NCBI GenBank assembly: GCA_024402135.1
Contig: JAKSJN010000005.1
Location: 115,017 to 179,016 of the forward strand
Length of the DNA: 64,000 nucleotides
Direction of reading: 5' to 3'
DNA from: Bacteroidales bacterium
Lineage (GTDB): Bacteria > Bacteroidota > Bacteroidia > Bacteroidales > UBA932
Below, piece after piece: positions 34,181 through 43,570 of the stretch. The position numbers and the translations under genes are program-made. Numbering within the stretch: position 1 is the first letter of the stretch; the number at the start of each line of letters is the position of its first letter. The notes under the pieces were generated by a model. It ran no database searches, was not told the DNA's origin, and saw only the letters and a program-made list of their open reading frames with translations.

Positions 34181-36163
34181 ATGAAAAAGACTACAATTAT
34201 GGCAATGGCTGCAGTACTGGCCTGCTCATGCAGCGCTCCGAAAGAAGAAAACGCAGCATCATCATGGAGCATGGACCGCTTTGCGGACATCGAGGTGCTC
34301 CGCTATGAAGTACCTGGATTCGAGTCGCTCTCGCTCCAGCAGAAGAAACTTGTATACTATCTTTCCGAGGCTGCCCAGTGGGGCCGCGACATCCTCTGGG
34401 ACCAGAACTGCCGCTACAACATTCCTATCCGCAACATCTGCGAGGATGTGTTTGTCAATTATAAGGGCGACAGGAACGATCCTCAATGGAAGGCCTTCGA
34501 GCAGTACATGAAACAGATATGGTTCGCCAACGGTATCCATCACCACTACAGCAATGCCAAGTTCAAGCCTGGCTTCAGCCGCGATTGGCTTGCCGCCCAG
34601 GCCGGTGAGATTCCTGCCGACATCATGGACGCCATCTTCGACCAGGCAGTCATGCCTATCAAGGTCAATCAGGCTGATGGTGTTGACGTGATCAAGGAGA
34701 GCGCCACCAATTTCTACGAGGGCGTCAGCCAGAAGGAGGTCGAGGCATTCTACGCTGCAATGAAGGATCCGAAGGACAAGACTCCAGTGATGTTCGGTCT
34801 CAACTCAAAGCTTGTGAAGGAAGACGGAAAGCTTGTCGAGAAGACCTGGAAGATTGGCGGAATGTACGGAGAGACCATCGAGCATATCGTATACTGGCTC
34901 GAGAAGGCTTCCGAGGTTGCTGAGAACGCAGAACAGAAGGCTGTCATCGAGAAGCTTATCTCATATTACAGGAGCGGAGATCTCAAGGAGTTCGATGAGT
35001 ATTCCATTCTCTGGCTCAAGGACCTTGATTCCAAGGTGGATTTCGTCAACGGCTTTATCGAGAGTTACGGTGATCCTCTTGGTCTTCGCGGCTCATGGGA
35101 AGGCCTTGTCAACTTCAAGGATTCAGTCAATACTGCCCGTACTGTCGTCATCTCGGACAATGCGCAGTGGTTTGAGGATCATTCTCCTATCGACGACCGC
35201 TTCCGCAAGCCGGTCGTAAAGGGCGTTACAGCAAAGGTCATCACTGCAGCCATGCTTGCCGGCGACAGCTATCCATCGACAGCGATCGGCATCAACCTGC
35301 CGAACTCGAACTGGATCCGTGCCGAGCATGGTTCAAAGTCAGTCTCTATCGATAACATCACCGCCGCATACGATGCTGCATCAGCAGGCAACGGTTTCGG
35401 CGAGGAGTTCATGTGGAGCGCAGAGGAGATCGAGCGCGCAAAGAAGTTCGGTCACTATACCGACAATGTGCATACCGACCTTCATGAGTGCCTTGGACAC
35501 GGCAGCGGTCAGCTTCTTCCAGGTGTTGACCCGGATGCTCTCAAGGAGCATGGCTCAACCCTTGAGGAGGCACGTGCAGACATTTTCGCTCTGTACTACA
35601 TGGCAGATCCAAAGCTCATCGAGCTTGGCGTGATGCCTGATCCAGAGGCATATAAGGCTGCATATTACCAGCAGATGATGAATGGTCTCATGACCCAGCT
35701 TGTGCGTATCGAGCCAGGCGAGAATCTTGAGGAGGCACACATGCGCAACCGTGCACTCATCGCATACTGGACACTTGAGCGTGCTTCAAAGGACGAGGGC
35801 ACCCCGGCTCTCGCGTTCGAGAAGAAGGACGGCAAGACATATGTCAAGATCAATGATTACGAAAAGCTCAGAACCTATTTCGGCGAGCTCCTCGGCGAGC
35901 TTCAGAGAATCAAGTCAGAGGGAGACTATGAGGCAGGTCGTCAGCTTGTCGAGAACTATGGCGTCAAGGTCGACAAGACCCTCCACGCAGAGGTTCTCAG
36001 CCGTTATGCAGCTCTTGATCTCGCACCATACAGAGGATTCGTGAATCCAAGATACGAGCCTGTATGTGACGCTCAGGGCAACATAACCGACGTAAAGATC
36101 GTATATGGCGAAAGCTATGTGGATCAGATGCTTCGCTACTCGAGCGACTATTCAGTGAAATAA
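34181..36163 (+). CDS. dipeptidyl peptidase III (M49) lipoprotein
   Basis: A 660-residue zinc peptidase that removes dipeptides from the N termini of short peptides. The M49 motif HECLGH gives H435, E436 and H440, and the second ligand motif EEARAD lies at about 462-467. The length suits bacterial DPP III. The N terminus MKKTTIMAMAAVLACSCSA is a lipoprotein signal with the cysteine near 15-17, so the enzyme is anchored in the periplasm or on the surface, unlike the cytoplasmic eukaryotic homologues. The 3-prime end overlaps the convergent GH3 gene by 16 bp. Confidence 0.92.
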   Translation: MKKTTIMAMAAVLACSCSAPKEENAASSWSMDRFADIEVLRYEVPGFESLSLQQKKLVYYLSEAAQWGRDILWDQNCRYNIPIRNICEDVFVNYKGDRNDPQWKAFEQYMKQIWFANGIHHHYSNAKFKPGFSRDWLAAQAGEIPADIMDAIFDQAVMPIKVNQADGVDVIKESATNFYEGVSQKEVEAFYAAMKDPKDKTPVMFGLNSKLVKEDGKLVEKTWKIGGMYGETIEHIVYWLEKASEVAENAEQKAVIEKLISYYRSGDLKEFDEYSILWLKDLDSKVDFVNGFIESYGDPLGLRGSWEGLVNFKDSVNTARTVVISDNAQWFEDHSPIDDRFRKPVVKGVTAKVITAAMLAGDSYPSTAIGINLPNSNWIRAEHGSKSVSIDNITAAYDAASAGNGFGEEFMWSAEEIERAKKFGHYTDNVHTDLHECLGHGSGQLLPGVDPDALKEHGSTLEEARADIFALYYMADPKLIELGVMPDPEAYKAAYYQQMMNGLMTQLVRIEPGENLEEAHMRNRALIAYWTLERASKDEGTPALAFEKKDGKTYVKINDYEKLRTYFGELLGELQRIKSEGDYEAGRQLVENYGVKVDKTLHAEVLSRYAALDLAPYRGFVNPRYEPVCDAQGNITDVKIVYGESYVDQMLRYSSDYSVK

Positions 36164-37896
36164 TATCCGCAGGGAAGGCCTCCGGCTGAAACCGGAAGGA
36201 CTCCCTGGGCTGGAAAGACATTCTGCACGACCTTCGCTGCCGCCTTGGCATTGAAGGTCGTGTTCTGATATGCGATGATGAATGTGCCTAGTCTTCTCCA
36301 TTCTATGCGGTCAAGGATATATGGATTGCCGAAATAGACGCTGGTCAACCTGTCCTCGGGGAGACTGTACATGAAGTTCATTACCTCCTCGGGAATATCA
36401 TAGACGTTCTGCTTGCGTATGTTGTAATTGTGGTAGCCGACAATGATTCTGTCATAGCTGCGTACCGACTCGAGCTGCTCCGGAGTACCGTCGTACTTCA
36501 TGAACTCGACTGAACCGTCATACTCTCTGAGAGTCTCCAGGAACATATCTGCTGTCTTCTCCGGGTTGAGGCCGGGATAGCCTCCGATACCCTCGAAGGA
36601 TCCTTCCTGGGCGCTTGTATCCATATAAGCCAGATAGACGGACCTCTGTCCGGCGACGGGCTTGGACGGATTTCCGCTCACAAGCGTCATCGTTTTTTCG
36701 GCAATCTCATCCATGAGTTCAAGATTCTCATTGCGGATGCTCCTCTCCCGTATGCCATCGAGTGATATCCTTCTGTCTTCGTCAAAGAGGCCAAGCTTGG
36801 CTTTCAGAAGAAGTATCCTGCGGACCTTCTCATCAAGCTGCTCCATGGTGATGACTCCCTTTCTCAGTGCCTTGCGGATAATCTTCATCGATGCCATCAT
36901 GTCTTTGGACATAAGCAGGATGTCGGCTCCCGCCATGAAACTGGCAAGCGGGATCTCGTCCTGGGTAAGGTCGGAACCGTTTACAAGTCCTTTCATCGTA
37001 AGCGCATCTGTGCAGATGACCCCCTTGAACCCCATTTCGTTCCTCAGCAGGTCGGTAAGCATAGGTCGTGAGATTGAAGATGGCGTGCCGGTGGGGTCGA
37101 GCGCGGGAACGCTCAGATGTCCGACCATTATCATGTCTGCGCCAGCTTCGATATGTTTCCTGAAAGGGTATAACTCAAGGCTGTCAAGTCTGGTACGGTC
37201 AAACTCTATTACTGGAAGGCCCTTGTGGGAATCTACATTGGTATCTCCATGTCCCGGGAAATGTTTGGAAGACCCTGCAACTCCGGCTGATTGCATTCCA
37301 AGCATATAGGCAATAGAGAACCTGGTGACTTTGTCCCTGTCTTCTCCGAAAGAACGTGTGTTGATCACAGGATTGCCCGGATTGTTGTTGATGTCGACTA
37401 CAGGAGCGAAATTCACGTTGAAACCGAGATCACGGCATTCCTTTCCGATAAGCTCTCCCATCCGGTAGATAAGGGACTCGTCGCTGAGGGCGCCCAGCTG
37501 CATCTGGCGCGGAAATGACGGAACGCTGTAATACCTCATGCCGGCACCCCATTCACCGTCGAGGGCTATGAACAGAGGCGTCTTTGCATCGTCCATGAAC
37601 TCGTTGAGCTGTCGTGACGTGGCCTCAATATCACCATCATCTATGATGATTCCTCCTATGCCCATACGTACGGCTTTCTTTCTTATTTCCAGATCTTTGC
37701 CTGTCTGGAAATCCCCGTACGCGAAGCAGAACAGCTGAGCGATCTTCTCTCTTGTGCTGAGACTCTTCAATGTCTCCTCGACCTGTTCTTCTGCCTTGCC
37801 GGCAGATGTGCCAGCTGCGGTATGAGCCTGAGTTGCTGCGCCAAACAAAGCAATCAATGTGGTTGAAATGATCTTTCTGTAAGTTTTCCTTTTCAT
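36148..37896 (-). CDS. secreted GH3 beta-N-acetylhexosaminidase (NagZ type)
   Basis: A 582-residue glycosidase with a Sec signal (about 1-28). The GH3 barrel shows GDT-x-x-DSH: KHFPGHGDTNVDSHKGLP at about 211-228, with the D222/H224 dyad typical of NagZ-type enzymes, and nucleophile D297 in VICTDALT. This points to beta-N-acetylglucosaminidase activity on peptidoglycan or chitin-type fragments. A C-terminal domain of about 200 residues follows. Many Bacteroidota homologues carry an additional beta-lactamase-like domain; this one ends without it. Its promoter overlaps that of the Hdr-like operon. Confidence 0.87.
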   Translation of the reverse strand: MKRKTYRKIISTTLIALFGAATQAHTAAGTSAGKAEEQVEETLKSLSTREKIAQLFCFAYGDFQTGKDLEIRKKAVRMGIGGIIIDDGDIEATSRQLNEFMDDAKTPLFIALDGEWGAGMRYYSVPSFPRQMQLGALSDESLIYRMGELIGKECRDLGFNVNFAPVVDINNNPGNPVINTRSFGEDRDKVTRFSIAYMLGMQSAGVAGSSKHFPGHGDTNVDSHKGLPVIEFDRTRLDSLELYPFRKHIEAGADMIMVGHLSVPALDPTGTPSSISRPMLTDLLRNEMGFKGVICTDALTMKGLVNGSDLTQDEIPLASFMAGADILLMSKDMMASMKIIRKALRKGVITMEQLDEKVRRILLLKAKLGLFDEDRRISLDGIRERSIRNENLELMDEIAEKTMTLVSGNPSKPVAGQRSVYLAYMDTSAQEGSFEGIGGYPGLNPEKTADMFLETLREYDGSVEFMKYDGTPEQLESVRSYDRIIVGYHNYNIRKQNVYDIPEEVMNFMYSLPEDRLTSVYFGNPYILDRIEWRRLGTFIIAYQNTTFNAKAAAKVVQNVFPAQGVLPVSAGGLPCGYYFTE

Positions 37897-37921
37897 GGAG
37901 TATCGGGCATCTCTTCCAAAG

Positions 37922-37954
37922 TTGCCATTTTTCGCACAAATATATGTATATTTG
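37922..37954. promoter_or_regulatory. overlapping divergent promoters of GH3 and the Hdr-like operon
   Basis: Two -7 boxes face away from each other with 2 bp between them: minus-strand TATATTTG at 37937-37944 (GH3) and plus-strand TATATTTG at 37947-37954 (Hdr-like operon). A TTG at 37922-37924 is a possible -33 for the rightward promoter (22-bp spacing). RNA polymerase cannot occupy both at once. Confidence 0.6.
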
Positions 37955-38012
37955 AAAGATGTACATCAATTGCTGAAAAGTACACAACCAAAAGAAGAAA
38001 ACTGACTGAACA

Positions 38013-38708
38013 ATGGGAAAACTGTATGACGAACTGGCTTGCGACTACCGCTTCAAGGAAGGTTTCAAGACCTGTATAAACTGCGGCACCTGTACGGCGG
38101 TATGCCCGGCCGCAGAGTTCTACAAGTATGATCCCCGCAAGATTCTTGATACCATCCAGAGAAAGGATGACGCCCAGATCGAGGAACTGCTCAAGAGTGA
38201 TACCATATGGTACTGTGGCGAGTGCATGTCATGCATGACCCGCTGCCCTCGCGGAAACGCCGCCGGCATGGTGATCATGGCTCTGCGCAACCTCTCGATA
38301 AGGAAAGGCTATTTTACATATTCTGAACGTGGAAGGCAGGTATATCCGCTGTCCAAGGTGTTGGTCGGCAATATCCTCAAGTACGGCTATTGCGTATATC
38401 CGGATACTTTTGCCTTTGAGGACCATGTCGAGTCAGGACCCGTTTGGAAATGGTTCCTCGAACATAAGGAGTCAGGCTATGCCCGTCTCGGTGCAAACTA
38501 CAAGGGAAAAGGACCGGGAGCGCTCCGTCTGATTGCCGATGAGGATCTTGCGGAACTCAAGGCAATATTCGATGTCAGCGGTGGTACTGCCCAGACAGAA
38601 CAGATTGAGCATTGCTCGGAGGAAAAGGCAAAGGAAATGGGCATGACGATGGAGGAATACCTCAGGCACACGTTCGAGTATTGTTCACCTAAACATTTCA
38701 ACGGATGA
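38013..38708 (+). CDS. HdrC-like ferredoxin subunit
   Basis: A 231-residue cytoplasmic protein with two [4Fe-4S] motifs: C21xxC24xxC27xxxC31P (CINCGTCTAVCP) and C68xxC71xxC74xxxC78P. This is the arrangement of subunit C of heterodisulfide reductases. The C-terminal 130 residues are longer than in plain HdrC. It relays electrons between the flavin subunit and the CCG-domain subunit. It is the first gene of a five-gene operon; the stop overlaps the next start by 4 bp (ATGA). Confidence 0.88.
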   Translation: MGKLYDELACDYRFKEGFKTCINCGTCTAVCPAAEFYKYDPRKILDTIQRKDDAQIEELLKSDTIWYCGECMSCMTRCPRGNAAGMVIMALRNLSIRKGYFTYSERGRQVYPLSKVLVGNILKYGYCVYPDTFAFEDHVESGPVWKWFLEHKESGYARLGANYKGKGPGALRLIADEDLAELKAIFDVSGGTAQTEQIEHCSEEKAKEMGMTMEEYLRHTFEYCSPKHFNG

Positions 38709-39775
38709 TCTACCAGGGAAAACAGAAGATATGGTCCGACTACCAGAAGGATATTCCGGACGATCATTGGTTCTATGCACGCAGCTGCATACGACAGAAT
38801 TTCTTTCCTGCTTCGGAGAAGTATTTCCTTGAAATCACAAAGGGACTTCTCGGAAAGGACATCTGTGACAACGAGCATCACACTACCTGCGGAGGTATAG
38901 CATACCACTCTGATACCATACCTCAGGAAACTGCAATGACTATCGTTGCGCGCCAGTTTGCGATCATGACCGAGTGCGGCTATGAGAACCTCGTCGTATC
39001 ATGCATAACCTCGTTCGGAAACTACAACGAGACCATCGAAACATGGAGAGAGTTTCCGGAGCTCGAGGCGAAGATCAGGGAAAACCTGTGGAAGGCATGC
39101 CGTCGCGAGTTCAAGATTCCAAAATATGTCGCACACGCCAGCGACCTGATCTACAAGTTCCGCAACGAGATTGCGGCAAAGGCGGTCAACCGCCTGGTAG
39201 ACAGGAATACAGGAGAACCGCTGAGGGTCGTGGAGCACATCGGCTGCCACTACTCCAAGATGTTCCCGCACAAGGGCTTCGGCGGTGCCGAGTATCCGTG
39301 TGTGCTCAGCGGAATGGTCGAGAGCTGGGGCGGACGTGTCATCGATTACCCAGAACGCCGTCACTGCTGCGGCTACGGTTTCCGTCAGTACCATGTCAAG
39401 GCGAACAGGGGATACTGTGTTTCGAATACATACAAGAAATTCGAGTCCATGGAACCGTTCCATCCGGACATGATCATAACCAACTGCCCTGGATGTCCAT
39501 ATTTTCTGGATCGCTGGCAGTATGTGATCAGCGAGCAGACAGGCAAGACATATGGTCAGAACGGCTACGGTATTCCTGTGCTGACTTATGAGGAACTGGC
39601 AGGACTGATGCTTGGCTATGATCCTTGGGACCTTGGACTCCAGACCCACCAGGTAGCAGTCGAGCCACTTCTCGACAAGATCGGCGTCAAATATGATCCA
39701 GCTGCCAAGTATCTGGGCGTCAATAAGGAAGATATCATGAGACCGGAACTGCCACAGTTCCTTAAATGCCATTAG
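38705..39775 (+). CDS. HdrB-like CCG-domain subunit
   Basis: A 356-residue subunit with two cysteine-rich CCG-type domains. The second is clear: GCHYSKMF at about 181-188, HCCGYGFRQ near 219-227 and NCPGCPYF near 258-265, which is the C..CC..CxxC pattern that in HdrB holds the noncubane [4Fe-4S] clusters where disulfides are cleaved. The first domain keeps a TTCGG motif near residue 60. In methanogens the substrate is CoM-S-S-CoB; here the disulfide or other acceptor is unknown. Starts overlap at both ends, so the complex is made in fixed proportion. Confidence 0.86.
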   Translation: MIYQGKQKIWSDYQKDIPDDHWFYARSCIRQNFFPASEKYFLEITKGLLGKDICDNEHHTTCGGIAYHSDTIPQETAMTIVARQFAIMTECGYENLVVSCITSFGNYNETIETWREFPELEAKIRENLWKACRREFKIPKYVAHASDLIYKFRNEIAAKAVNRLVDRNTGEPLRVVEHIGCHYSKMFPHKGFGGAEYPCVLSGMVESWGGRVIDYPERRHCCGYGFRQYHVKANRGYCVSNTYKKFESMEPFHPDMIITNCPGCPYFLDRWQYVISEQTGKTYGQNGYGIPVLTYEELAGLMLGYDPWDLGLQTHQVAVEPLLDKIGVKYDPAAKYLGVNKEDIMRPELPQFLKCH

Positions 39776-39777
39776 AA

Positions 39778-40791
39778 ATGAGACCTAATGTTGTCATAAT
39801 AGGAGGCGGTATCGCAGGAATGGAGGCGGCAAAACAGCTTCTGTACCTGGGTTATTCGCCCATACTGATAGAAAAGACAGCCAGACTGGGAGGCCATGTC
39901 GCCGACTGGTACAGGCTGTTCCCGGACATGACGCCTGCGAGCGAGGTGATCGAGAATCTCAAAAAGGACATTCAGAATGCGAATGTGTTCCTCGAGACAG
40001 GCGTACAGTTCATAAACAGGCTGAGAGATACCTACAATGTCATGTTGACCAATGGAGTCAGCATAAACTGCCATGCGATTCTCTTTGCGACGGGTTACGA
40101 TCTTTTCGATGCCCGCAAGAAAGAAGAGTATGGCTATGGTGTTTACAATCATGTTGTGACCAACCGTGATCTGGAACTCTGGTTCGGCGGAAACAAGGAC
40201 GTCCGTATTCCTGAGAGGCCGAAGTCAGTGGGATTTGTTCATTGCGTGGGTTCCCGCGACATGAAGGCAGGAAACATGCAGTGTTCGAAGGTATGCTGCA
40301 TGACGGCCATCAAGCAGGCGATCGAGATTAAGGAAAAGTTTCCGGAGTCGGAAGTATACTGTTTCTACATGGATCTCCGTCTGTTCGGAAAGAAATACGA
40401 AGATTTCTATATCAGCGCCCAGCGTGATCACGGCGTCCATTTCATCCGTGGACGTGTGTCCGAAGTAGGGGAGAACATAGATGGAACCTTGCAGGTCAAG
40501 GCCGAAGATACATTGAATGGCAAGCCTTTGAAGGTCAGTCTGGACATGCTTGTCCTGATGGCAGGAATGCTTTGCGGCGAAAAGACAAGGGAACTGGCAG
40601 ACGGTGTCCGGATGGACGTCGATACCGATGGATTCTTCAAGAGCCGTGACAATATCTACAATGTGACAGAGTCCAGCCGCAACGGCATATTCTTCGCCGG
40701 TGCATGCACAGGCACCAAGACTGTCCCGGAAACCGTATCCGAAGCCCGTGCGGCCGTACTCAGCATCCACAATTATCTGCAGCAGAAATGA
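39778..40791 (+). CDS. short HdrA-like FAD subunit
   Basis: A 337-residue flavoprotein. The dinucleotide-binding motif VIIGGGIAGMEAAKQ is at the N terminus, and the Hdr-specific block CVGSRDMKAGNMQCSKVCCM near 152-171 supplies the cysteines that hold a [4Fe-4S] cluster beside FAD. GIFFAGACTG near the C terminus closes the FAD fold. Full-length HdrA of methanogens is about twice as long and carries extra ferredoxin domains; these are absent here, as in QmoA/QmoB-type proteins. The ATG at 39778 follows the HdrB stop by 2 bp; ATG 39766 is an alternative. Confidence 0.85.
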   Translation: MRPNVVIIGGGIAGMEAAKQLLYLGYSPILIEKTARLGGHVADWYRLFPDMTPASEVIENLKKDIQNANVFLETGVQFINRLRDTYNVMLTNGVSINCHAILFATGYDLFDARKKEEYGYGVYNHVVTNRDLELWFGGNKDVRIPERPKSVGFVHCVGSRDMKAGNMQCSKVCCMTAIKQAIEIKEKFPESEVYCFYMDLRLFGKKYEDFYISAQRDHGVHFIRGRVSEVGENIDGTLQVKAEDTLNGKPLKVSLDMLVLMAGMLCGEKTRELADGVRMDVDTDGFFKSRDNIYNVTESSRNGIFFAGACTGTKTVPETVSEARAAVLSIHNYLQQK

Positions 40792-41126
40792 TGGATTTCG
40801 GATTTGTCCTAAGCAAGAGTTCCACTGTCGACCTGAATAAGGTTGATCTGTCGATGTACAGGCAGCTGGAGAAACTGTCACCTGACGTGCGTACATGCAT
40901 GGCCTGTGGCAGCTGCAGCGCTACATGTACGGCGGCACCATATTCCGGCATGAGTGTACGCAAGGTCATTCTGGGATTGCAGCGAGGCAATGATGTCTCG
41001 GCGATGCTGTCCAACTGCATGCTCTGCGGCAAGTGCACCATGGTGTGTCCCAGAGGAATCAATACTCGTAATCTGATCCTGAATCTTTGCAGGATCCATG
41101 AAACAGGAGGTCGGAATGACAGATAG
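40788..41126 (+). CDS. second HdrC-like ferredoxin subunit
   Basis: A 112-residue protein with two [4Fe-4S] motifs: C37xxC40xxC43xxxC47T (CMACGSCSATCT) and C77xxC80xxC83xxxC87P. It is shorter than the first HdrC and has the compact size of HdrC in classical complexes. ATG 40788 overlaps the HdrA stop by 4 bp (ATGATG). Two HdrC copies in one operon fit a complex in which one serves the soluble HdrB arm and the other the membrane HdrD arm. Confidence 0.86.
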   Translation: MMDFGFVLSKSSTVDLNKVDLSMYRQLEKLSPDVRTCMACGSCSATCTAAPYSGMSVRKVILGLQRGNDVSAMLSNCMLCGKCTMVCPRGINTRNLILNLCRIHETGGRNDR

Positions 41127-42909
41127 GATTGCATCGGGATTCCATCCTTTCGTGCTGCCGTTCCTGATCGGCATGGCGTTCGTGCTGAGCTACTGCCTGT
41201 TCGGAATGATAAGGATTATTCTCCAGCTGTCCAAAGAGGACAGAAGGAAGTTCTTCATGTCTCTGATAACCCCGAAGATACTGCTGAAGGATGTGAAGGA
41301 CATCTTCCTGAACTGTCTCATACACGTCAAGCTGTGGAAGCGTAATCCGGTTCTCGGATATATGCATTCCAGCATTGCGTTCGGCTGGTTCATGCTCATC
41401 GTGCTGGGTCACATCGAGGTGATACTCTTCGTGCCGGCAAGGGCCAAACTGCTATACTATCCTATTTTCTTCAACTATTTCGTGTCGGAGAACGAGACCA
41501 CTCTGAGGGGCGCTGTCCTGTTCTTCCTCATGGATTTCTTCCTGCTGGTCGTGCTCAGCGGCATCGCCCTGGCAATCATCAAGCGCTTCCGCTCCAGACT
41601 GTTCGGCATGCGCCGGACGACCAAGCCCGCAGCTCTCGACCTGGTTGGACTTTATTCGCTGTGGGCTATCTTCCCGCTTCGACTGATTGCCGAGAGCCTT
41701 ACCGCGGATATCAGCGGAGGATCTTTCCTGACCCTGCCGTCCAACTGGCTGGCACATCTGTTCATGGGTCATGAACTGTACCCGTTGCCGGCCTGGTGGG
41801 CGTATTCCATCGCACTGTGCATATTCATGTGCGTGCTGCCGTTCACCCGTTACATGCATATCCCTGCCGAGATGATGCTTATTCCTATGAGGAATGCCGG
41901 ATTGAAGATCCGTAATCTCAATAAGGGTTTCGCCAAGGTAGAGGTGCTCAGCTGTCCTGGCTGCGGAGTATGCATCGACGCCTGTCCTATGATCGCCTCG
42001 CGTTCGAATGTCAAGGACTGCACAGTTTATCTCAACCGCCAGCTCAGGCGAGGCAACGATAAACGTATCGACCAGATTTCCGACAAGTGTCTTCTCTGCG
42101 GTAAGTGCCAGGCTGTATGCCAGGTAGGCGTACAGGGGCCTGATCTTCGAGTCGCCCGCCGTTCGACACGTGGTTATGGCATCAATCAGGACTATTCGAA
42201 CATCAGTGCAACTCCGCTTGAAAAAGGTCACAAGGTGCTGTATTTCTCAGGGTGCATGTCGCAGCTGACGCCTCGCATAGGCAAGGCTGTCACGGCAGTG
42301 ATGGACAAGGCTGGAGTTGACTACGAATGGATGGACAGGGATGGAGGCCTGTGCTGCGGACGTCCGATTCTGCTGGCCGGCCGTAAGGAGCAGGCACGTC
42401 AGCTCATTGCAAAGAATACCGAGCTCATCCTTGCCAGCGGCGCTGATACGCTTGTCGTGAACTGCCCAATCTGTTACAGGGTGTTCAGGGAGGAATACAA
42501 TCTTCCGGGAGTAAGAGTCGTACACCACAGCGAGTTCTTTGCTGAACTCGTATCCAAGGGGATGCTGTCGCCACAGAACGGTATCGGGAAGATATGCTAT
42601 CACGACCCATGCGAGCTTGGCCGCGGTTGCGGTGTCTATGATGCACCGCGTGAATTGCTGTCCCGATGTGGCACGCTGGTCAAGGCTGGACATGAGAAAG
42701 AACTCAGTATCTGCTGTGGCGGAAGCCTTGGCAGCCTGAGCCTGAACTTCTCTCAGCGCGAAGCGATCACACGCAATTCATATGCGGACCTTACAGTGGC
42801 TGACCCTGATGTAATAGCGACAGCCTGTCCGCTCTGCCTGTCGACTTACTCGCGCTATGCAGACCGTCCGGTAATGGACATAGCCGAGATACTGATGAAC
42901 CAACAATGA
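41116..42909 (+). CDS. membrane-anchored HdrD/DsrK-like Fe-S reductase
   Basis: A 597-residue fusion. Residues 1 to about 260 hold five or six membrane helices of the nitrate-reductase-gamma/HdrE type. Two [4Fe-4S] motifs follow (CPGCGVCIDACP and CLLCGKCQAVCQ, about 280-340). Two CCG domains then follow: SGCMSQ..GLCCGRP..NCPICY and DPCELG..ICCGGS..ACPLC. It can pass electrons between the quinone pool and a disulfide-type site. An AGGAGG at 41105-41110, 5 nt before ATG 41116, is an unusually strong ribosome site for this phylum and decides the start over ATG 41098. The gene overlaps the second HdrC by 11 bp. Confidence 0.87.
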   Translation: MTDRIASGFHPFVLPFLIGMAFVLSYCLFGMIRIILQLSKEDRRKFFMSLITPKILLKDVKDIFLNCLIHVKLWKRNPVLGYMHSSIAFGWFMLIVLGHIEVILFVPARAKLLYYPIFFNYFVSENETTLRGAVLFFLMDFFLLVVLSGIALAIIKRFRSRLFGMRRTTKPAALDLVGLYSLWAIFPLRLIAESLTADISGGSFLTLPSNWLAHLFMGHELYPLPAWWAYSIALCIFMCVLPFTRYMHIPAEMMLIPMRNAGLKIRNLNKGFAKVEVLSCPGCGVCIDACPMIASRSNVKDCTVYLNRQLRRGNDKRIDQISDKCLLCGKCQAVCQVGVQGPDLRVARRSTRGYGINQDYSNISATPLEKGHKVLYFSGCMSQLTPRIGKAVTAVMDKAGVDYEWMDRDGGLCCGRPILLAGRKEQARQLIAKNTELILASGADTLVVNCPICYRVFREEYNLPGVRVVHHSEFFAELVSKGMLSPQNGIGKICYHDPCELGRGCGVYDAPRELLSRCGTLVKAGHEKELSICCGGSLGSLSLNFSQREAITRNSYADLTVADPDVIATACPLCLSTYSRYADRPVMDIAEILMNQQ

Positions 42910-42918
42910 CACAACCAT

Positions 42919-43563
42919 ATGAAAAAAGCAAATGCAATCCTGGCAGCTCTATGCTGCATTTTCACCATTTCAGGCTGCGGCATTCTATCCTTCCCTGTTC
43001 AATCAGGTACTGAAACCTCTGCTGATTCCGCAAGCTCAGAAAGCGAGTCCGGCCTCGGATCCATTCTAGGAAGCGTCCTGGGATCCCTGGGTGTATCGAC
43101 ATCTACCCAGATTACCGGTACATGGGTGTATCAGGAGCCTTCAGTCCAGTTTACCAGTGACAATCTGCTTGCAAAGGCAGGAGGTGTAAAAGTTGCTGCC
43201 GATGCAGCGAAGAAACTTGCCCCATACTATGAAAAGGTCGGAATAAAGCCAGGCAAGATGTCCATCACTTTCAATGAGGACAAATCGCTCAGTTTCGTTC
43301 TCGGCACCAAGAAGTATTCCGGTACTTATGAGTATGACAAGTCCAAGGGACAGGTCAATATCCATACAGCTCTGTTTGCGTTCCCTACCGCATACGTTAC
43401 AATCGTAGGCAACAACCTTTCTCTTACATTTGACTCGACTAAGCTTCTCGCTCTGGTTCAGTCGACCCGTTCGCTCCAGAGCACGAATTCCAATCTCGCT
43501 GGCATTTCCGAGATCGCGGAGTCATTCGACGGCATGAAGACAGGTTTCCTCCTTGTAAAGTAA
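42919..43563 (+). CDS. DUF4923-family lipoprotein
   Basis: A 214-residue lipoprotein: MKKANAILAALCCIFTISGC, cysteine at about residue 20. A Ser-rich linker (SADSASSESESG) and a glycine-rich segment precede the DUF4923 domain (GTWVYQEPSVQFTSDNLLAKAGG, FNEDKSLSFVLGTKKYSGTYEYD). The domain is widespread in Bacteroidales envelopes and of unknown function. It starts 9 bp after the HdrD-like gene, so it may be read from the same transcript, although its function is probably unrelated. Confidence 0.85.
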   Translation: MKKANAILAALCCIFTISGCGILSFPVQSGTETSADSASSESESGLGSILGSVLGSLGVSTSTQITGTWVYQEPSVQFTSDNLLAKAGGVKVAADAAKKLAPYYEKVGIKPGKMSITFNEDKSLSFVLGTKKYSGTYEYDKSKGQVNIHTALFAFPTAYVTIVGNNLSLTFDSTKLLALVQSTRSLQSTNSNLAGISEIAESFDGMKTGFLLVK

Positions 43564-43570
43564 GGTCATC

